NCBI RefSeq assembly: GCF_001605895.1
Contig: NZ_LUAW01000011.1
Span: 1 to 64,000 of the forward strand
DNA from: Acinetobacter pragensis
GTDB taxonomy: Bacteria > Pseudomonadota > Gammaproteobacteria > Pseudomonadales > Moraxellaceae
Direction: 5' to 3'
DNA length: 64,000 nucleotides
Part shown: positions 56,991 to 64,000 of the stretch, one piece after another
Numbering within the stretch: position 1 is the first letter of the stretch
Layout of the letters: the number at the start of each line of letters is the position of its first letter
Program-made: the position numbers and the translations under genes
Notes under the pieces: generated by a model
Told to the model about the DNA's origin: nothing
The model's input: the letters and a program-made list of their open reading frames with translations, nothing else
The model's database searches: none

Positions 56991-58282
56991 GTTCAATTGT
57001 CGCAATTAAAGGTTTTAACGATATCCTTCCAACGCAAACACCTGCGTGGAGACGTCTTGAGCAGCATTTGGCATCATTAATGGATGCTTATGGCTATCAG
57101 CAAATCCGCTTGCCGATTGTTGAGCAGACCAATCTGTTTAAACGCTCTATCGGTGATGCGACCGATATCGTCGAAAAAGAAATGTATACTTTCTTGGATA
57201 AAGGCAACCCGCCTGAGTCTTTGACTTTGCGTCCGGAAGGCACGGCTGGCTGTGTTCGCGCGATGCTGGAACACAATCTGCTGCGCGGCGCGGCGCCACG
57301 CGTTTGGTATGTGGGGCCAATGTTCCGCTATGAAAAACCGCAAAAAGGCCGTTACCGCCAATTCCATCAGTTTGGCGTAGAAACTTTTGGTGTTGCGACG
57401 CCGGATCAAGACGCTGAGTTGATTTTGATGACTGCGCGTTTGTGGAAGCGCATGGGCGTTGCAGATAAAGTTCAGCTTGAGCTGAATACTTTGGGTGAGT
57501 CGGATGAGCGCGCAGCTTACCGTGCAGCCTTGGTTGAATTCTTAGAATCACATAAAGCAGATTTAGATGAAGATTCTCAGCGCCGTTTAAGCACGAATCC
57601 ATTACGTATCTTGGATTCAAAAGATGCGAAGACCCAATCTATTTTGGAAAATGCGCCAAAACTTCACGACTTTATGGGTGAAGACACCATGAGTCATTTT
57701 GCGCAATTGCAGCAGTATTTGAATGACGCAGGCGTGAAGTTTGTGATTAATCAGAAATTGGTTCGCGGTCTGGATTATTACAACAAGACTGTTTTTGAAT
57801 GGACAACCACGCTGCTGGGTTCGCAAGGCACAGTGTGTGCTGGCGGCCGCTATGACGGCTTGGTTGGTCAGCTCAAAGGCAAGGCAGATCAAACGGTGCC
57901 TGCTGTTGGTTTTGCAATGGGTATGGAGCGGCTGCTTCTGCTTTTAGAACAAGTCGAAGACAATACTCCAGTACGGGACTGTGAAATCTTTTTGGTATCA
58001 GACCCTTCTACACAGGGCAAAGCGCTGGTTTTAGCCGAGCAGATCCGTGATCAGCTGGAAGCTGCAGGCAGTGCCATCCGCCTGAAAGTCGGTTCGCAAG
58101 GTTCAATGAAGTCGCAAATGAAAAAAGCTGATCAAGCCGGCGCAGTGTATGCCATTATTTTTGGCGAGCGTGAACAGGCTGTACAGCAGGTTCTGGTGAA
58201 AGAGCTGGCGACAGCTGAACAAGCCGAAGTTGCGGTAGATGGCTTTGTGCCATTTATCATTGAAAAACTTTCTTCAAAATAA
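56987..58282 (+). CDS. hisS: Histidyl-tRNA synthetase
   Basis: The 431-residue class II synthetase shows motif 2 [19 protein letters not shown], the histidine motifs [14 protein letters not shown] and [11 protein letters not shown], and the C-terminal anticodon domain. It charges tRNA-His. ATGA overlap with ispG suggests coupling. Confidence 0.96.
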   Translation: MSSIVAIKGFNDILPTQTPAWRRLEQHLASLMDAYGYQQIRLPIVEQTNLFKRSIGDATDIVEKEMYTFLDKGNPPESLTLRPEGTAGCVRAMLEHNLLRGAAPRVWYVGPMFRYEKPQKGRYRQFHQFGVETFGVATPDQDAELILMTARLWKRMGVADKVQLELNTLGESDERAAYRAALVEFLESHKADLDEDSQRRLSTNPLRILDSKDAKTQSILENAPKLHDFMGEDTMSHFAQLQQYLNDAGVKFVINQKLVRGLDYYNKTVFEWTTTLLGSQGTVCAGGRYDGLVGQLKGKADQTVPAVGFAMGMERLLLLLEQVEDNTPVRDCEIFLVSDPSTQGKALVLAEQIRDQLEAAGSAIRLKVGSQGSMKSQMKKADQAGAVYAIIFGEREQAVQQVLVKELATAEQAEVAVDGFVPFIIEKLSSK

Positions 58283-58312
58283 GCCATAAAACATAAGGAA
58301 AAGGGTCGTCAA

Positions 58313-59011
58313 ATGAGCGCGTTAAGTGATGATGAACAACTTGATAGTTTAAAATCTTTCTCTAAAAAGTATGGCTCAGCCATTATTAGCGGGATTTTAA
58401 TTGCGTTGATTGCCTTTTTCGGATGGGAATATTGGCAAAAGAAAAATTTGGCTGCGTCTCAAACTGAGACCGCCAAAGTGCAGCAGCTGATGGACAGCGC
58501 AAAGTCAGCGCAAGGCGATGCTTTTTCACAGCTGTCGACTGCTGCTGACAGTATTATGAAAGAGTCGCCGGATTCGCCTCAGGCGGTTCAGGCGCAATTG
58601 GTGATGGCTAAATTGGCGTATGATAAAGCGGATTATGCCAGCGCTGAAAAAGCATTGAAAAAAGTTGAAAATGTTAAAGCGGGCGATGACGGCTTGGCTA
58701 AAATTGTGAAACTGCGTTTGGCTTATGCGCAGCTGGCGCAAAAGAAATATGATGAAGCGCTGAAAACCTTAGATGCAGTCAATGATCCTGCTTTTAAAGC
58801 AACGGCTGATGAAGCGCGCGGTGATGTTTATGTTGCCAAAAATGATATTGAAAATGCTAAAAAAGTATATCAAAGTGCATGGAATGCGTTGATTGAACGT
58901 AAAGAAGAGCGTCAAATTTTACAAATTAAACTCGAAAGTGTAGGCGTTTTAGTCGATGATCCTGAAGTCGAACGTCCGATTTTAGAGACACAAGTGGAAG
59001 AAACTGAATGA
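58313..59011 (+). CDS. yfgM: YfgM-like SecYEG-associated TPR protein
   Basis: The 232-residue protein has an N-terminal cytoplasmic stretch, a membrane helix (AIISGILIALIAFFGWEYW, about 23-41) and periplasmic TPR-like repeats (AKLAYDKADYASAEKALKKV). It matches the ancillary SecYEG translocon subunit that works with chaperones such as PpiD. It overlaps bamB by 4 bases, the conserved order. Confidence 0.85.
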   Translation: MSALSDDEQLDSLKSFSKKYGSAIISGILIALIAFFGWEYWQKKNLAASQTETAKVQQLMDSAKSAQGDAFSQLSTAADSIMKESPDSPQAVQAQLVMAKLAYDKADYASAEKALKKVENVKAGDDGLAKIVKLRLAYAQLAQKKYDEALKTLDAVNDPAFKATADEARGDVYVAKNDIENAKKVYQSAWNALIERKEERQILQIKLESVGVLVDDPEVERPILETQVEETE

Positions 59012-60156
59012 ATAGAAAATACAAAATTACGTGTGCACTGACAGTTTTAACGCTTGCGCTTGCAGGCTGTGCAAATAAAGGCGTCAAAGTGGAAGAGGCA
59101 AAACCGAGCCCTTTGCCAAAACTTGAACAGGCGAAAACACTGGTACCTGTATTTTCTCAGAATGTCGCTTCTACTGATGAAGCAGATCCGCTGCGCATGC
59201 GTTTGGATGTAGATAATGGCGTGATTTTTGTCATTAATCCGAATGGGGAGGTTGAGGCCTATCAAGGCAAACAGCGCCTTTGGCAAAAGAAAATTTCGAA
59301 ACTGGGCTTAAGCTCAGGTGTTGAAGCCAAAGATGGGCTGGTTATTGTTGGCAACAGCAAGGGTCAATTGTTTGCTTTGGATCAGGCAACAGGTGAAACA
59401 AAGTGGACTGCGCAATTGTCTGGCGCTATTCTTGCTCCATCTTTAATTCATGCCGGCCGTGTGATTACGGTAGCGAATGACGGCACTGTCTTTGCGCATG
59501 AGGTGGAAACCGGCAAGCAGGCTTGGACCTATAATTTGCCGAATGTGCAGTTCAGTCTGCGCGGTCAAGCGGCGCCTGTCGCTTTAGATGCCCGCAATGT
59601 TTTAATTGCCTCTGCAAATGCTTATATCTACGCCATTGATGCCGTCAGCGGCGCGCCAAAAATGCAGCGCCGTGTTGCTGTCTCTGAAGGACGTTCTGAC
59701 ATTCAGCGTTTGATTGATATTGATGGCGAGCCTGCAGTGGCTGGACAGTTTGTTGTGACAACCAGCTATCAAGGTCAAGTGACTGTGCTGGATCTGGCTT
59801 CACAGCAAGTGATTTGGAGTGAAGACGCCAGCAGCATTCAGCGTCCGGAAGTTAAAGGCAATGGCGTGTTTGTAGCGCAAACCGACGGCAAAATTACCGC
59901 CTATGAAATTACCACAGGCAATAAGCTGTGGGAAAATGACCAATTGCTGAACCGTCAGCTGAGCAATCCAGTCATGCTGGGCAATGATTTGGTGGTTGGT
60001 GATTTAGATGGCGTTCTGCATTTAATTGATCCGAGCACGGGCACGATTATTGGCCGTTCTAAAACCAGCGGTGAAGTGCGCACATTGCGTGTGATTGACA
60101 ATCAGCTTTATGTGTCTACACGTAAAGGCGCGATGAGTGTTTGGCAGAATCGTTAA
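59008..60156 (+). CDS. bamB: Outer-membrane assembly lipoprotein BamB
   Basis: The 382-residue protein has a lipoprotein signal (lipobox LAGC, Cys about 21) and an eight-bladed beta-propeller made of PQQ-like repeats (LFALDQATGETKWTAQL and similar). It is part of the BAM complex that inserts outer-membrane proteins. ATGA overlap with yfgM. Confidence 0.93.
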   Translation: MNRKYKITCALTVLTLALAGCANKGVKVEEAKPSPLPKLEQAKTLVPVFSQNVASTDEADPLRMRLDVDNGVIFVINPNGEVEAYQGKQRLWQKKISKLGLSSGVEAKDGLVIVGNSKGQLFALDQATGETKWTAQLSGAILAPSLIHAGRVITVANDGTVFAHEVETGKQAWTYNLPNVQFSLRGQAAPVALDARNVLIASANAYIYAIDAVSGAPKMQRRVAVSEGRSDIQRLIDIDGEPAVAGQFVVTTSYQGQVTVLDLASQQVIWSEDASSIQRPEVKGNGVFVAQTDGKITAYEITTGNKLWENDQLLNRQLSNPVMLGNDLVVGDLDGVLHLIDPSTGTIIGRSKTSGEVRTLRVIDNQLYVSTRKGAMSVWQNR

Positions 60157-60198
60157 TTTTTGCAGCTTATGTTAAAATAAGTGCAACCGTATTTTTTG

Positions 60199-60237
60199 AA
60201 CGCGGGGGATTGAACATTCAATGCCCCGTGTTTTTTA
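60199..60237 (+). terminator. Intrinsic terminator after bamB
   Basis: GCGGGG pairs with CCCCGT and an inner ATTGAA/TTCAAT stem follows. A run of six T ends it. Confidence 0.75.
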
Positions 60238-60326
60238 TTTAGGCATTTGTCCTAATCCTTATTCTTCCAATACTTTCTGATGTTCAGACCAGACCAAACT
60301 GGCTGATCTTGAATAAAGGTTAATCT

Positions 60327-61736
60327 ATGAAACCCGTAATTGCGCTCATTGGTCGTCCGAACGTCGGAAAATCAACGTTGTTTAACCAGATAACCAAAAG
60401 CCGTGATGCTCTCGTTGCTGATTTTGCCGGTCTTACCCGTGACCGGAAATACGGTGATGCCGTATTCCAAAACAAATCATTCATTGTGGTTGATACCGGC
60501 GGTATCGGCGAAAATGAAGGCGGCATTGATTCGTATATGGCGGAGCAGTCTAAAACAGCCATTAATGAAGCCGATATTATTGTATTTGTAGTCGATGCCC
60601 GCGCAGGTTTGCTGGCTTCAGATGAACAGATTGCGCGTGAACTGCGGACACTGGGCAAAAAAGTTTATCTTGTTGCCAATAAAGTCGATGGCGTGCATGC
60701 AGAAGCTGCGCTGGTTGAGTTTTATAAGCTGGGCATGGGCGAACCGATGCAAGTGGCAGCCAGCCATGGCCGCGGTGTGCAGCAAATGCTGGAAGATGTT
60801 CTTTCAGAAGTGCCGGAAGATGAAGATGAAGCCGCGCACGATAAAGCGACAGGCTTGCGTTTAGCCATCATTGGCCGTCCAAACGTGGGCAAGTCAACGC
60901 TGGTGAACCGTTTGCTGGGTGAGGAGCGTGTGGTTGCGTTTGATGAACCAGGCACAACCCGTGACTCGATTTATATTCCCTATGAGCGTGATGGCCGTCA
61001 GTACACCTTAATTGATACTGCCGGTGTGCGCCGTAAAGGCAAAGTGGATGAAATGATTGAGAAATTCTCAATTGTAAAAACACTGCAAGCCATTAAAGAC
61101 GCACATGTGATTGTGGTTGTTCTGGATGCCCGCGAAGGTGTGGTGGAGCAGGATCTGCATTTGATCGGCTATGCTTTAGAAGCGGGCCGCGCCATGGTCA
61201 TTGCCATTAACAAATGGGATAACATGACGGAATATGACCGTAAGCAATGCAAGCTTGATGTTGACCGCCGTTTTGACTTTATTCCTTGGGCCAAAGTGCA
61301 TTTGATTTCTGCATTGCACGGTACTGGTGTGGGAGATCTTTATCCATCGATCCACCGCGCTTATGATTCTTCTCATTTGAAAGTTTCACCTGCCAAAATT
61401 ACGCAGATTTTGAGTGATGCCACAGAAGCGCATCAGCCGCCGATGGTGGGCGGACGCCGGATTAAAATGCGTTATGCGCACATGGGTGGACAAAATCCGC
61501 CGACGATTGTGGTGCATGGTAACAAAGTGGATAAAACCCCTGCAGATTACCGCCGTTATTTAGAAAACGTGTTCCGTAAAGTGTATAAGCTTGAAGGCAC
61601 ACCGGTCCGTATTGAATTTAAAACCTCTGAAAACCCGTTTGAAGGCCGTAAATCAATGATTGATGAGCGAGTGGCTGCGCGTAAACGCCGTTATGTTCAG
61701 AAGTTCAAAAAAGCCGAGAAAAAATTCAAGCGCTAA
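60327..61736 (+). CDS. der: Ribosome-associated GTPase Der (EngA)
   Basis: The 469-residue protein has two GTPase domains in tandem, both starting with GRPNVGKST (residues 8-16 and about 182-190), with G3 DTGGI and DTAGV and G4 NKVD and NKWD, then a KH-like domain and a basic tail. It is needed for 50S assembly. The preceding terminator suggests its own promoter. Confidence 0.96.
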   Translation: MKPVIALIGRPNVGKSTLFNQITKSRDALVADFAGLTRDRKYGDAVFQNKSFIVVDTGGIGENEGGIDSYMAEQSKTAINEADIIVFVVDARAGLLASDEQIARELRTLGKKVYLVANKVDGVHAEAALVEFYKLGMGEPMQVAASHGRGVQQMLEDVLSEVPEDEDEAAHDKATGLRLAIIGRPNVGKSTLVNRLLGEERVVAFDEPGTTRDSIYIPYERDGRQYTLIDTAGVRRKGKVDEMIEKFSIVKTLQAIKDAHVIVVVLDAREGVVEQDLHLIGYALEAGRAMVIAINKWDNMTEYDRKQCKLDVDRRFDFIPWAKVHLISALHGTGVGDLYPSIHRAYDSSHLKVSPAKITQILSDATEAHQPPMVGGRRIKMRYAHMGGQNPPTIVVHGNKVDKTPADYRRYLENVFRKVYKLEGTPVRIEFKTSENPFEGRKSMIDERVAARKRRYVQKFKKAEKKFKR

Positions 61737-61753
61737 TCTTATTCAGTGTTGAT

Positions 61754-61779
61754 AAAAAACCGCCATATGGCGGTTTTTT
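61754..61779. terminator. Bidirectional terminator between der and the SDR gene
   Basis: AAAAAACCGCCAT and ATGGCGGTTTTTT form a perfect palindrome, with T and A runs on each side; it serves both convergent genes. Confidence 0.87.
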
Positions 61780-61812
61780 ATTTGGCGAATTGAACTGTTT
61801 TTGTAAGGTGGA

Positions 61813-62583
61813 TTATTTTTTAGCAATCCATAAATTGCTGATGCGATTTACAAATTGCGGGCTGATATTGGATAGCCCGAACATCACTTTGGTTTTCAAT
61901 CCGACAGGGCGGTGGGTCGGAGTCAGTAGATTGGCTTTCAGTTCGGCTAAGCTGATAATCTCTGCAGCCACATCTTCCGGCGATAAGCTGACCCCCATCT
62001 TATGAATGCTTTCTGCATTCATGTCTTTCACCATCGCAGTCTGTACAAATAACGGCATCACATCCAGCACCCGTATGCCATGCTTTAGCCATTCTATATC
62101 CAAGCTTTCGGTCAAGCCGCGGACTGCAAATTTGCTGGCGGAGTACGAGGCTAAATCGGCTTGACCATAAATAGCAGAAGCTGAAGATAAGTTGATGACC
62201 CGTGCAAATGCCGCTTTCTTCAAATAAGGCAATGCGCTGTGACAGCCGTTAATGACGCCCTTCACATTGATGTCAATGGTGCGGTGATGCGATATCAAAT
62301 CTGTATCTTCAAATGGGCCTGAATACAGAATGCCGGCATTGTTGACTAAAATATTCAAGCCGCCGGCCCATTGCGTAAATTCTTCCAGCGCATTCTGCCA
62401 ATGCTGAATATTGGACACATCCAGCAAGCCCGCCTTGGCGTTAGGGCCCAATTGCTGTGCAAGCTGCTGGGCCTGAACGGTATTAATATCATAAATGCCG
62501 ACTTTGTAGCCCTGCTGGTAAAACAGTTTTGCTGCAGCCGCGCCGATTCCTTGCGCTGCCCCGCTGATCAAGATGCTGAGCAT
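61813..62583 (-). CDS. Short-chain dehydrogenase/reductase, SDR family
   Basis: The 256-residue oxidoreductase has the cofactor motif GAAQGIGA (residues 8-15), NNAG (about 84-87), catalytic Ser in INLSSASAIYG and the YxxxK motif YSASK (about 146-150). The substrate is unknown. I take the ATG at 62583 (AAGGAGAAGAATA before it); further upstream codons are open but have no ribosome site. It runs opposite to mazG, with about 110 bases between. Confidence 0.85.
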   Translation of the reverse strand: MLSILISGAAQGIGAAAAKLFYQQGYKVGIYDINTVQAQQLAQQLGPNAKAGLLDVSNIQHWQNALEEFTQWAGGLNILVNNAGILYSGPFEDTDLISHHRTIDINVKGVINGCHSALPYLKKAAFARVINLSSASAIYGQADLASYSASKFAVRGLTESLDIEWLKHGIRVLDVMPLFVQTAMVKDMNAESIHKMGVSLSPEDVAAEIISLAELKANLLTPTHRPVGLKTKVMFGLSNISPQFVNRISNLWIAKK

Positions 62584-62692
62584 GTTATTCTTCTCCTTGT
62601 TTTTTTTCATTGATGCGCAGAGCATAGCAAATTCCATTGATGAAAGAATGTACTGCCACATAAATAAATCTTGCAAATCACTGAGGTGCACT

Positions 62693-63487
62693 ATGGAACA
62701 GCTGTTGAATATTATGCGTGAATTGCGTGAAAAGTGCCCTTGGGATCAGCAGCAGACGCCAGAGTCCTTAACACGGTATGCAATTGAAGAAGCCTATGAG
62801 GTTGAGGCCGCCGTGCGCGGCGGAACAGCGCATGAAGTCCGTGATGAATTGGGTGATTTGCTGCTGCAGGTGGTTTTTCAGTCACAGATGTACAGTGAGC
62901 GCGGCGCTTTTGATTTTCAGGATGTCGTGCAGGCAATTTCAGATAAATTGATCCGGCGGCATCCGCATGTATTCCAGAGTGAGCAGTTCTCTAAACTCAG
63001 CGCTGAAGATGTGTCTGTTTTATGGCAAGAGATAAAGCGCAATGAAAAGCAGGGAAAAAATATGTCACGCTTGGATCAGGTCAAGCATGGCCCAGCCTTG
63101 CAGCAGGCGGAAGAAATTCAGAAAAATGCTGCACAGATTGGCTTTGATTTTGCGGATGTTGAAGATGCCTATGCCAAATTGGAAGAAGAACTAAGCGAGT
63201 TCAAACACGCGCTGAAACGTCAACAATCCGACGAAATTATAGAAGAATTTGGAGATTGCATATTTTCACTGGTGAATATCGGCCGTAAACTTGGCGTTTC
63301 CAGTGAAATGGCCTTATTGGGAACGGTTCATAAATTCAGAAGCCGTTTTGCATATATTGAAGCGCAGGCCAAATTGCAGAATAAAAATATACAAGACTTG
63401 TCGCTGGCTGAGATGGATCAGCTTTGGGAACAGGCAAAACAACAATTTAAACAGCAGGCTTTCGATGAAACACCGCAACTTGAATAA
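62693..63487 (+). CDS. mazG: Nucleoside triphosphate pyrophosphohydrolase MazG
   Basis: The 264-residue protein has two MazG-like helical domains: REKCPWDQQQTPESLTRYAIEEAYEVEAA (first, about 12-40) with the metal-binding EEAYE, then DELGDLLLQVVFQ; the second has EELSEF and EEFGDCIFSLVNIGRKLG. It hydrolyses nucleoside triphosphates, including non-canonical ones and the stress signal ppGpp indirectly. ATG at 62693 follows GAGGTG. Its last 23 bases overlap comEA. Confidence 0.9.
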   Translation: MEQLLNIMRELREKCPWDQQQTPESLTRYAIEEAYEVEAAVRGGTAHEVRDELGDLLLQVVFQSQMYSERGAFDFQDVVQAISDKLIRRHPHVFQSEQFSKLSAEDVSVLWQEIKRNEKQGKNMSRLDQVKHGPALQQAEEIQKNAAQIGFDFADVEDAYAKLEEELSEFKHALKRQQSDEIIEEFGDCIFSLVNIGRKLGVSSEMALLGTVHKFRSRFAYIEAQAKLQNKNIQDLSLAEMDQLWEQAKQQFKQQAFDETPQLE

Positions 63488-63905
63488 ATTTCAGCTCTAT
63501 CTGCTGATGCTGCTGGCGAGCATCAGCATGTCTTGGACACATGCCGCATCGCCATCCAATGGGTCTTATCAGCAATGGAAGTCTGAACAGCAGGCAAAAG
63601 ATCAGCAGCTGAACAGCGCTGCTGAAAGCCGTATCGCCGCCAATCGTGCCGCAGCATCGGCATCCCAAAATCATTATTTATCAAAACCGGCGCTGGCGCC
63701 TTCCACCAGCAGTGATAAAATTAGACTGAACTCTGCGGATGCTGCGCAATTTCAGCAGCTCAGCGGTATCGGTCAAAAAAAAGCTGAAGCGATTGTTGAA
63801 TACCGAAGCAAAAATGGAAAATTTAAAAATATTGAAGATATTCAAGCGGTCAAAGGGATTGGCCCCGCCATTTACGCAAAAAATAAAGACCGGCTGGCAT
63901 TGTAA
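63465..63905 (+). CDS. ComEA-type helix-hairpin-helix DNA-binding protein
   Basis: The 146-residue protein has a signal peptide (cleavage near WTHAAS), a Gln/Ala/Ser-rich linker and a C-terminal double helix-hairpin-helix: LNSADAAQFQQLSGIGQKKAEAIVEYR (about 85-111) and FKNIEDIQAVKGIGPAIYAKN. ComEA proteins bind incoming DNA in the periplasm during natural transformation. It starts inside the 3' end of mazG. The linker is longer than usual. Confidence 0.86.
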   Translation: MKHRNLNKFQLYLLMLLASISMSWTHAASPSNGSYQQWKSEQQAKDQQLNSAAESRIAANRAAASASQNHYLSKPALAPSTSSDKIRLNSADAAQFQQLSGIGQKKAEAIVEYRSKNGKFKNIEDIQAVKGIGPAIYAKNKDRLAL

Positions 63906-63961
63906 GCCTTGAATATCTAAACAATGCGGCCTCTGTTGAGTCTTTGAACAGGAGAATCAAA

Positions 63962-64000
63962 TTGCCCTTTGATTGTGTTAGAGATATGATTAGCGTCATC
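63962..64000 (+). CDS. Possible start of a further gene (partial)
   Basis: A TTG codon at 63962 opens a frame of 13 codons to the window edge, with AGGAG seven bases upstream. The visible residues (LPFDCVRDMISVI) are too few to identify it, and it may be spurious. Confidence 0.3.
   Translation, partial: MPFDCVRDMISVI

Overview
The window is a chromosomal segment of a gammaproteobacterium, most probably Acinetobacter. The protein sequences and several gene orders fit that genus: secB-grxC-rhodanese, ilvI-ilvH-ilvC with a TTG-started ilvI, macAB with a NodT-type outer-membrane factor, leuS-lptE-holA, and rlmN-pilF-rodZ-ispG-hisS-yfgM-bamB-der. The assignment rests on sequence recognition alone; no database search was possible. 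No rRNA, tRNA, CRISPR array, insertion sequence or integrase gene was found.

Bases 1 to about 18,500 are accessory DNA, AT-rich and unlike the rest. From left to right they hold a partial ankyrin-repeat gene with two small genes upstream of it (minus strand); a cluster typical of phages and integrative elements (a small zinc-ribbon protein, a DUF932 protein, a YqaJ-type exonuclease and a gp3-like/'hydrolase or metal-binding' protein); a DUF262/DUF1524 (GmrSD-like) predicted nuclease; a type I restriction-modification operon (half-sized HsdS-like protein, HsdM, full HsdS, HsdR) behind a strongly structured leader; an ImmA/IrrE-type metallopeptidase with a DUF4411 PIN protein; and a Fic protein with an N-terminal inhibitory motif. 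This is a defence island. It ends exactly at the 5' end of prfC, whose first codons look foreign. That recalls SXT/R391-type elements, which integrate into the 5' end of prfC and supply it with a new start.

Bases 18,500 to 43,700 are core genome: prfC, two RsiV/DUF3298-type lipoproteins, a TatD hydrolase, fabI, secB, grxC, rhodanese, rsgA, orn, tcdA, a Sel1-repeat protein, the MacAB export system with its outer-membrane factor, holA, lptE, leuS, a DUF4124 protein and the branched-chain amino-acid genes ilvIHC.

Bases 43,700 to 50,000 hold an XAC2610-like secreted protein, a 1.1-kb AT-rich gene-free stretch with a 13-copy heptanucleotide tandem repeat and a consensus CRP/Vfr-type site, and a compact four-gene archaic-type chaperone-usher fimbrial operon.

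Bases 50,000 to 64,000 return to core functions: a glycosyltransferase and PAP2 phosphatase, iscX, ndk, the rlmN-to-der block, an SDR oxidoreductase, mazG and comEA.

The most interesting observations are the leader of the restriction operon (two long adjacent hairpins whose second loop can form an H-type pseudoknot), the chimeric 5' end of prfC, the two accessory genes preceded by intrinsic terminators with no room for a promoter between, the duplicated palindromes in the fabI promoter, and the class II-like CRP arrangement upstream of the fimbrial operon.
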